Shown here: positions 1 through 5,014 of the stretch, piece by piece | Position numbering within the stretch: the stretch's first letter is position 1 | Layout of the letters: each line of letters opens with the position of its first letter | Assembly (NCBI GenBank): GCA_026417675.1 | Contig: JAOACV010000250.1 | Span: forward strand, 1 to 5,014 | DNA length: 5,014 nt | Source: Verrucomicrobiia bacterium | GTDB lineage: Bacteria > Verrucomicrobiota > Verrucomicrobiia > CAIQCK01 | Direction of reading: 5' to 3' | The notes under the pieces: generated by a model | The model's database searches: none | What the model saw: only the letters and a program-made list of their open reading frames with translations | Told to the model about the DNA's origin: nothing | Made by a program: the position numbers and the translations under genes

Positions 1-224
1 CCAACACATCGAGGAGTTCCCGTTTCTCGACGTCGTCGTGGGACTGCGGCCCATACGGCCGCGATCCGAGACGGTTTTTTCCGCGCCGGCTCGCCGCCCT
101 CGATCGCGAGCTTCTGTTCCGCGTCGGCGGCCATGCGGCGCCCCGGCCGCCCAGACTCCACAGCGACGGACGCGGCGCCGATGGTTCGAAGGAATTGGCG
201 GCGATTGGTGACAGGCTCTTTCAT
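1..224 (-). CDS. DegT/DnrJ/EryC1/StrS-family aminotransferase, N-terminal fragment with Tat signal and apparent frameshift
   Basis: The ATG at 222-224 opens a frame beginning MKEPVTNRRQFLRTIGAAS, a twin-arginine (Tat) leader. It is followed by MAADAEQKLAIEGGEPARKK; the LAI-x-GG-x-P-x-R segment is the usual N-terminus of DegT/StrS PLP-dependent enzymes, which aminate or dehydrate nucleotide sugars. After six A (coding strand, 80-75) this frame turns into arginine-rich noise. The +1 frame (codons from 61 leftward) instead reads RPYGPQSHDDVEKRELLDVL, the next conserved piece of the family. Removing one A joins the two as ARKNRLGSRPYGPQ. The gene is therefore either frameshifted, mis-sequenced at the homopolymer, or read by slippage. 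The hydrophobic part of the leader is short and followed by GRPGRR, so the internal ATG at 134-132 is an alternative start. A weak GGAAAG lies 10 nt upstream of 224. The PLP lysine and most of the protein lie beyond the left edge. Family assignment is good; specific substrate is unknown. Confidence 0.75.
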   Translation of the reverse strand, partial: MKEPVTNRRQFLRTIGAASVAVESGRPGRRMAADAEQKLAIEGGEPARKKPSRIAAVWAAVPRRRRETGTPRCV

Positions 225-253
225 GGGAACTCTGCTTTCCGCGCGCATCCCAT

Positions 254-276
254 GCCGCGGCCCACGCCCGTCAACG
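254..276 (-). repeat. 23-nt intergenic element, copy 1 (gap before the DegT-family gene)
   Basis: On the coding strand this gap contains CGTTGACGGGC followed by GTGGG, two unmatched bases and GCGGC. The same blocks in the same order, also spanning 23 nt, occur in the other intergenic gap. The element lies about 30 nt upstream of the start at 224. TTGACG within it resembles a sigma-70 -35 box, but no convincing -10 follows at 16-18 nt. It may be a promoter part, a regulator site or chance similarity. The rest of the 65-nt gap (225-289) shows no terminator hairpin. Confidence 0.35.
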
Positions 277-289
277 CAAGAACTCGCGT

Positions 290-1699
290 TTACTTCACCA
301 ACACCCGATGCAGGACGCGGAAAATTCGCTCCTCGGTGTCTGTCGCGAGCGGCGCGGGCCAGCCGTAGTAGACCATCGAACTGTCGGCGATGGTGCGGCC
401 GCGCTCGGGCCTCCAGCCGGCCTCGTAGCCGCCTTCCTCCAGGACGCGCTTGGACGGGATGTAGCAGGGCACTTCGTTCGCGAAACCGATCACCCACATC
501 GTCTCGGCGCCGTATTCCTTCTTCAGCCGCAGCGTGTAGTCCACGACGACCTCGCCGGCAAGCGCGACCATTGTCAACTCCCTGCCGAACTGCCACGTCT
601 GGATCGGATACGACAACGTGCGCGGCACGCGGTTTCGGTCGAGCAGCTTCAGGTGAAGCTTCGCGTGGCGGGCGACAAAAACTGTCTTGTTGGTGGTGAG
701 CTTCTCCCATTGCTCGCGCGTGGGCGGCTTCTCAAAGGCCAGTTCGATGCGCTGATAGGTCTGTCGCGGCGCCGCGGTGATCTCGCGCGCGGTCTTGTCG
801 TCCACGACACGCGCGACGGCTTGGGCCAGTTCCTGGCCGTGGGGCACGGTCATTTCGACTCGCCCGCGCGGGCTGGGGTTGGCGTCGGCGCCGCAGCCGG
901 TGACAAAGACCGGCACCGCGCCGGGGTAACGCTTCTCCAGTTCCTCGGATGCGACGCCCGCGTAGTCGCCGTGATAAAGGTAGTAATCGCCACCAATGGT
1001 GGTGCAGTGGCAGGCGTAGCCATAGACAATGGCTTTGACGCCGCCGTCGGGCCGGCGCGCGATGAGCACGAGCAGGTCGTGGTCCACCGCGCCGTCCGGG
1101 TTGTCGGTCATCTTGACACCGGCGGGCGTGATCAGGCGACGGTTCCTCGCAAACGTCGCCCGGCTGTGGCCAAACGCCAGCCGCGCCGGGCCGCAGTCGC
1201 TTAACGCTTTGCCGATGACCTCGATGACGCGGTCTTCAAGCCACGCGGCGTGTTCGTTGATCAACTGCGTTTGCTCCGCGTCGGGGTCCAGGAAAACCTC
1301 CAGCGAGGGACGTTCGGGCAGGGCGGGCGCGGCGTGGGTGTGCGTGGCCGCCAGCATCAGCTCCGCGTCGCGCAAGCCGAACTTCGCGCGCGCCTTCCGG
1401 CGGATGGAATTGTTCATCGTGGGCGGCACGCCGAGCGTCTCAATGCAAACGATCACACTGCGACGTCCGTTGCGGTCGCGCAGCGCAATCGCCCTCGCCC
1501 ACAAGTCCATCGCCGTCCCCTCGGCGGGATGTTTGCGGCTGCCGTATCCGTTTTGCCAGAGAAGTTTTGATGGTGTGATCTTTACCGCCGCGGCGCCCGC
1601 TTCAAAACCGCTCCGTGCGGCGCCCAGGCCGGTGGTGGCGCACCCGCTGATCCAGATGGCCGTTGCCACGATCAAACTGCCTGCGATTCGATCGGTCAT
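290..1699 (-). CDS. Neutral/alkaline ceramidase-superfamily lipoprotein (probable zinc amidohydrolase)
   Basis: A complete 469-residue protein starts at ATG 1699-1697, with GGGAG six to seven bases upstream, and ends in TAA at 290-292. The N-terminus is a lipoprotein signal: a hydrophobic stretch ending in the lipobox ISGC with lipidated Cys20, so the protein is probably anchored to a membrane outside the cytoplasm. The body matches the N-terminal catalytic domain of neutral ceramidases, Zn enzymes that cut the amide of ceramide. AAVKITP (37-43) opens the domain. ATHTHAAP (118-125) carries zinc-site histidines 120/122, GYACHCTT (227-234) supplies His231, HGDYAG lies at 243-248, and AGE (381-383) supplies the probable zinc Glu383. 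At the place of the GDVSPN nucleophile motif it reads GADANP (270-275), so the catalytic Ser is Asn274. The length is well below that of classical ceramidases (about 650-750 residues) and the C-terminal immunoglobulin-like domain is absent. It therefore belongs to the short PVC-type branch, and true ceramidase activity is doubtful. Its position in a co-directional cluster suggests an exported amide hydrolase acting with its neighbours. Confidence 0.88.
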   Translation of the reverse strand: MTDRIAGSLIVATAIWISGCATTGLGAARSGFEAGAAAVKITPSKLLWQNGYGSRKHPAEGTAMDLWARAIALRDRNGRRSVIVCIETLGVPPTMNNSIRRKARAKFGLRDAELMLAATHTHAAPALPERPSLEVFLDPDAEQTQLINEHAAWLEDRVIEVIGKALSDCGPARLAFGHSRATFARNRRLITPAGVKMTDNPDGAVDHDLLVLIARRPDGGVKAIVYGYACHCTTIGGDYYLYHGDYAGVASEELEKRYPGAVPVFVTGCGADANPSPRGRVEMTVPHGQELAQAVARVVDDKTAREITAAPRQTYQRIELAFEKPPTREQWEKLTTNKTVFVARHAKLHLKLLDRNRVPRTLSYPIQTWQFGRELTMVALAGEVVVDYTLRLKKEYGAETMWVIGFANEVPCYIPSKRVLEEGGYEAGWRPERGRTIADSSMVYYGWPAPLATDTEERIFRVLHRVLVK

Positions 1700-1705
1700 G
1701 GTTTT

Positions 1706-1710
1706 CTCCC
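1706..1710 (-). promoter_or_regulatory. Ribosome binding site of the ceramidase-family gene
   Basis: The coding strand reads GGGAG, then AAAACC, then ATG. This is a good Shine-Dalgarno match at normal spacing. It supports the start at 1699, which also gives a proper lipoprotein signal peptide. Confidence 0.6.
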
Positions 1711-1738
1711 GGTTGTTTCACGACACGGCGCAGCTTAC

Positions 1739-1761
1739 GCCGCTCCCACAGCCCGTCAACG
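1739..1761 (-). repeat. 23-nt intergenic element, copy 2 (gap before the ceramidase-family gene)
   Basis: The coding strand has CGTTGACGGGC, then T, GTGGG, A and GCGGC. The blocks match the element at 254-276 in order and total length. The copy ends about 40 nt upstream of the start at 1699. With TTGACG as a -35 box, a 16-nt spacer leads to TAAGCT, only a weak -10. The remainder of this 92-nt gap (1700-1791) holds the ribosome binding site and a 10-bp palindrome CCGGATCCGG directly after the upstream stop codon; neither a U-run nor a strong hairpin is seen. Confidence 0.35.
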
Positions 1762-1791
1762 GCGAATTGCCGCGCGGGGCGCCGGATCCGG

Positions 1792-4700
1792 TCATTTCTC
1801 GATGATGAGTTCCACGCCGGAGAGGACCGGGCCGAGCGGGGACGCGGACGACTTTTGGAGGCGCACTTCCAGTTGCGGGTTGAGCAGGACGTTCTTGAAT
1901 TCCTTCACCACGCCGCGGTTCACGGCGCCGGCGATCTTGACCACGTCGAAGCCGGTCAGCACGGGCCGGCCTTGCAACCACACGTCGAACACGCGCTGGC
2001 CCGGCCCGACGCGGTCGGGTTCCATAAAGTAAAGCCGGACGGTGTAGCGCGCCGGGGCGAGCGCAGACGGTGCTGCGGTTGTTGGGTCCGGATGGTCCTG
2101 CTTCTTGTGATCGCCGCCAGCGCTGTCGTCCTCCTCCTCGTCTTTGGAAGGGGGCGCCGCAGGCAGGACGGTCTTCTGAGTTTGCGGGACGATGACCACG
2201 GACTCGACATCCCGCAGTCCCGACGCGACGACCCAGGCGGGGCCTTCGCCCGACGCGACGCTGGAGTGACGGCAGAAAACGTTCGTGCCGGGCGCGGCGA
2301 TGGTCACGGTGAGTTGCGGCGACACACCGGACGTGGCGGGGTATTCGAGCCAGAGCGTGCCGTCGTCGGCAAGACGGTCGCCCGGCGCGCCGAGGTTGAT
2401 GCCGACGCGCCTGATGCGCCTGCCCTCCGGCGTGTCGAGTCCGGCGAGGTGGCAGGTCCACATCTCCGCCTCCGGCATCGGCACCAGCGCGAGCGAGGTC
2501 TGGTTCTGATACGGGCAACTGCACGTGCGCGTGTAATCGGGCGCACTGAGCACGCCGTTGGCGACGATGAGGTTGGCGCTGCAACCGCTCTTGAAACCGC
2601 CGAGGTTGCCGATGCCGCCGTGGCCGGCGAGGTCGTAGAACCCGGCCGCGCCGGAACGGAAAGTCATGATGTGCTCGGAGGCGACAGGCGTGTTGCAGCC
2701 GTAGGCGCGATAGACGCGCCACGGCTGTCTTTCGCCGGTCAACGGATTGAGGATCGTGTGCGGCTTGCCGTCGAGCAGCCCGTAGGCCCCGGCGGACTGT
2801 TTGTAGGAGGTCGGCGTGGTCAGGATCAGGTCGTGATGCAGAATGCACGGGCCGGTGTATTTGAGCTTCGTGTCGCGCCAGAGTTCCGTTCCGTCCTTGG
2901 CGCGCAACACCGCCATGCCCTCCTTCGCCTCGTCCTTCCAACGGTCGGTGGCGCTCGCGCCGGCTTGAAGCAACAGATCGCGCTCCTTGGAGTAACCCAG
3001 CCACGTGCCGAACACGCCACGCGTGTTCTCCCATAACCGGCTGCCGGTGCGCAGATCAAACGCAACGATGCGGTAGTCTGACGGAGCCTGCCCGCCGCGC
3101 CGCGCCGCTTTGATCTCGGCGCTCTTCGGCAGGCGGTCGAGGCAATAGACCCGCCCGCCACCCGCAACGATGCCGTTGTGCAGGAAGCTGTGCCGCGCCG
3201 CGGTGCGCCAGAGCAGCGCGCCCGTGCGGCGGTTGAACGCGGCCAGCCCGGCGCTCGCGGCGAAATCGCCAATGCCCGACAACAAGGCCGGGCCGGTGAA
3301 CGAAAAGCGTTTGTTGTAATTCGCAAAGCCGGCGCCGCCAAGCAGCACGTCACCACAGATTCCGATGTAACCCCACTCCTTCGCGTCCGGCATTTCAATG
3401 CGCCGCAGGATCGCGCCGTTGGCCGCGTCGAGCACGACGCACGCGCTGCCCACGGCGACATAGACGCTTTCCTCGGTCGCCACGAAGTTCGCGCCGCGCG
3501 CGTTGGCGCCGGGAATGTGCCGCTGGCTGTAAAGCGTTGTGAGCGGATCGGCCAGATGCGTCTCGTCGTAGTAGATGCCGCGCGTGTTCAGGCCGGGCAC
3601 GACGGTCTGCCAGAGCCGGCGGCCGGTATAGACATCGCGCGCGCTGATGCCGTCCATGCCTTCGAGAAACAGCCGGCCGCCGACGACCTGCGGCGACGGC
3701 CCGTGGCCGTGGCGCGGCAGCACGTCCGTGTGCGTGTTCCCGCCAAACCACAACAGGCCAAGGGGCAGCCGCACCGTCTGGTCGTCGGATTTCACCGAGT
3801 TGGCCACGTCGCCGTATTGATGCGTCCAGTCGCTCGCGCCTGGCAGCGCGCCTTCGCGAATCACGCGCACGGCGTTGTCCGCAAGCTCCACCTTCGCCTT
3901 TGGCAAACCGGCGCTCTGGACTTTTCCGGCGTCCGCCGCGCCGGCAATCCAGAGTGACCCGCCGTAGGGGCGCACCGATTCGTAAACCTTGCGCAACGTC
4001 GCCGCGTCACCCAAACGCTGGGCGAACGGCGCGTTTGCGACCACGAGGCTGGCGACGTAAGGCGGCGCGCCAAACGCCGCCGGATCGCCGGCCAGCAACG
4101 CGATGCGCCTGCCGTAGAGGCCCGCTTCGTCGAACCGCCGGCGCAAGCGGTCCACCTTCGCCGCATCGGCGTCCACGCCGATGATATGCAACTGCGACGC
4201 CGCAGCCAGCGCCGCGATCAACCCGCCGTCGTCCAAGCCCAGACACAGCGCATAGCCCTCACGCGCGCCGGTGCGTTCGAGGATCGCGCGGGCTTGCGCG
4301 AGCACTGCGGGCGCGGACACCGGTGGAACCCGGCCTCCGGACGCGTTGCCATCACGATCCGGGGCGACCGGCGGGCGCGCCTCACCCGCGCCAAACGCCA
4401 TGATGCGCCCTTCGAGCGTGACGGCGAACAACATGCCGTTGGCCGCCAGCAGGCGGCGCACGGTGCCCCGCACCGGCTGCGACCACGCGATGGAAGGTTG
4501 TTCGCCGGGCTTGGGAATTGTGATCGCCACGATGGCGTTCGACCCGGCGGCGTAGAGCCGTCCGCCCGCGCGAATGAGGTCCCCGGAGCCGTCGGCCTTT
4601 ATTTCCCATTGGCAGGTCTTGTCCGCTTTCCACGCCTGCACGACCCTGAACGGCTGGCCTGCCGGCGCGTCTCGTTGCGCGCGCGCCAGCACGGTCTCGG

Positions 4701-5014
4701 CTCTCTGGACCGCCTTGATCGCGTTCTCAAGCGTCGCCGTGGCGCGCGCGATGGTCTTTGCGTCGCCCGCATCGCGCGCATCCGCCAGGTCGCCGCGCGC
4801 CTTCACCTCCGCGTAGCGCGCCGCCTCCAACTTGCGTCCGGCCTCGATGCGCGCGGTGAAGTTGGTCGAACAGTCCGCCGCGCAGTAGTAGTGGGTCTTG
4901 CCCAGCACCGGCTCGTTGATGGTAAAAGCGGACTTCTTGCCCGTCGCCAGATCGTGGGCGCGCACGCCGCGCTGGCGCGTGTGGACAAAGAACTCCTTCT
5001 CGTTGGCCATCACG
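1792..5014 (-). CDS. Large PQQ-like beta-propeller protein with embedded methyltransferase-like domain and malectin-like C-terminus (N-terminus cut by window edge)
   Basis: The frame is open from the right edge to TGA at 1792-1794 (1073 codons from 5013). GTG 5013 and ATG 5010 are probably internal, because the first residues already look like propeller strands (VRAHDLATGK). Counting from 5013: residues 1-50 are propeller strands; 51-118 are a charged alanine-rich helical, coiled-coil-like insertion; 120-210 return to beta structure. Residues 236-385 are a Rossmann SAM-methyltransferase-like domain, with LGLDDGGL (258-265) for motif I, acidic D281 in IIGVDAD, and GD at 309-310. Residues 395-850 are the main propeller. 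It opens with DWTHQYGD and has PQQ-type repeats such as TGRRLWQ (463-469), TGALLWR (597-603), TGSRLWE (656-662) and DGTELWR (707-713). The cysteine-rich segments YGCNTP, SGCSAN and TCSCPYQNQTS (771-840) may form disulfides. Residues about 868-1073 are malectin-like (INLGAPGDR, YTVRLYF, FDVWLQG, VKEFKNV), interrupted by a linker at 953-985. No CxxCH haem site is present, so it is not a quinohaemoprotein dehydrogenase. The enzymatic role is unknown; binding of carbohydrate or scaffolding is plausible. An export signal, if any, lies outside the window. Confidence 0.88.
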   Translation of the reverse strand, partial: VMANEKEFFVHTRQRGVRAHDLATGKKSAFTINEPVLGKTHYYCAADCSTNFTARIEAGRKLEAARYAEVKARGDLADARDAGDAKTIARATATLENAIKAVQRAETVLARAQRDAPAGQPFRVVQAWKADKTCQWEIKADGSGDLIRAGGRLYAAGSNAIVAITIPKPGEQPSIAWSQPVRGTVRRLLAANGMLFAVTLEGRIMAFGAGEARPPVAPDRDGNASGGRVPPVSAPAVLAQARAILERTGAREGYALCLGLDDGGLIAALAAASQLHIIGVDADAAKVDRLRRRFDEAGLYGRRIALLAGDPAAFGAPPYVASLVVANAPFAQRLGDAATLRKVYESVRPYGGSLWIAGAADAGKVQSAGLPKAKVELADNAVRVIREGALPGASDWTHQYGDVANSVKSDDQTVRLPLGLLWFGGNTHTDVLPRHGHGPSPQVVGGRLFLEGMDGISARDVYTGRRLWQTVVPGLNTRGIYYDETHLADPLTTLYSQRHIPGANARGANFVATEESVYVAVGSACVVLDAANGAILRRIEMPDAKEWGYIGICGDVLLGGAGFANYNKRFSFTGPALLSGIGDFAASAGLAAFNRRTGALLWRTAARHSFLHNGIVAGGGRVYCLDRLPKSAEIKAARRGGQAPSDYRIVAFDLRTGSRLWENTRGVFGTWLGYSKERDLLLQAGASATDRWKDEAKEGMAVLRAKDGTELWRDTKLKYTGPCILHHDLILTTPTSYKQSAGAYGLLDGKPHTILNPLTGERQPWRVYRAYGCNTPVASEHIMTFRSGAAGFYDLAGHGGIGNLGGFKSGCSANLIVANGVLSAPDYTRTCSCPYQNQTSLALVPMPEAEMWTCHLAGLDTPEGRRIRRVGINLGAPGDRLADDGTLWLEYPATSGVSPQLTVTIAAPGTNVFCRHSSVASGEGPAWVVASGLRDVESVVIVPQTQKTVLPAAPPSKDEEEDDSAGGDHKKQDHPDPTTAAPSALAPARYTVRLYFMEPDRVGPGQRVFDVWLQGRPVLTGFDVVKIAGAVNRGVVKEFKNVLLNPQLEVRLQKSSASPLGPVLSGVELIIEK

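Noticed and set aside
308..1204. Plus-strand open frame opposite the ceramidase-family gene
   Set aside because: Its composition is that of a GC shadow, with no family motif, while the opposite strand has a full lipoprotein and catalytic motifs.
1760..1772. Small hairpin with a 4-bp stem (CGGC/GCCG) and 5-nt loop in the 92-nt gap, considered as a terminator or attenuator
   Set aside because: The stem is too short and lacks a U-tract.
1782..1791. Palindrome CCGGATCCGG next to the stop codon of gene 1, considered as a terminator
   Set aside because: It has no loop and no following U-run, and at 10 bp it is common in GC-rich DNA.
2550..2890. Cysteine-rich segments of the propeller protein considered as haem c or iron-sulfur sites
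   Set aside because: No CxxCH or spaced four-Cys cluster motif is present. The CSC and single Cys residues fit structural disulfides better.
1718..3034. Second minus-strand open frame overlapping the propeller gene
   Set aside because: It gives an Arg/His/Ala-rich product without motifs, whereas the overlapping frame carries clear PQQ-type repeats and malectin-like sequence.
1663..3036. Long open frame on the plus strand (457 codons) overlapping genes 1 and 2
   Set aside because: It is antisense to well-supported genes, its product is rich in Arg, Gly, Ala and Val with no recognisable domain, and it is expected from the high GC and codon bias of the real frames.

Overview
The window is GC-rich and strongly biased to G/C at third codon positions. 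Its protein families are typical of the Planctomycetota/Verrucomicrobiota (PVC) group: a very large PQQ-like beta-propeller protein, a lipoprotein of the neutral/alkaline ceramidase superfamily, and a Tat-targeted DegT/StrS-type aminotransferase. I lean to Verrucomicrobiota or Planctomycetota from family content alone. No rRNA, tRNA or marker gene is present to settle it.

All convincing genes lie on the minus strand, so transcription runs from right to left. Gene 1 (1792 to the right edge) encodes at least 1073 residues of a multidomain protein and is cut by the window edge at its N-terminus. Its order is propeller strands with a helical insertion, a methyltransferase-like Rossmann domain, a main PQQ-type propeller, and a malectin-like C-terminus interrupted by an acidic/His/Lys linker. 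After a 92-nt gap comes gene 2 (290-1699), a complete 469-residue lipoprotein with the zinc-site landmarks of neutral ceramidases but without the usual nucleophilic serine motif. After a 65-nt gap comes gene 3 (224 to the left edge), the start of a DegT/DnrJ/EryC1/StrS-family protein. It carries a twin-arginine leader and an apparent +1 frameshift at a run of six A on the coding strand.

The shared direction and short gaps without a clear terminator fit one transcription unit, but the gaps are long enough for separate or additional promoters. Both gaps contain a matching 23-nt element that starts with the same 11 bases. The putative export signals on genes 2 and 3, and the propeller and malectin folds of gene 1, suggest work outside the cytoplasm, perhaps on glycans or amidated lipids/sugars. 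That link is inference; no substrate can be read from the sequence.

There is no sign of mobile elements, CRISPR arrays, RNA genes or defence genes. The parts most worth a second look are the frameshift in gene 3, the SAM-type Rossmann domain embedded in a propeller protein, the altered active-site motif in gene 2, and the shared intergenic element.
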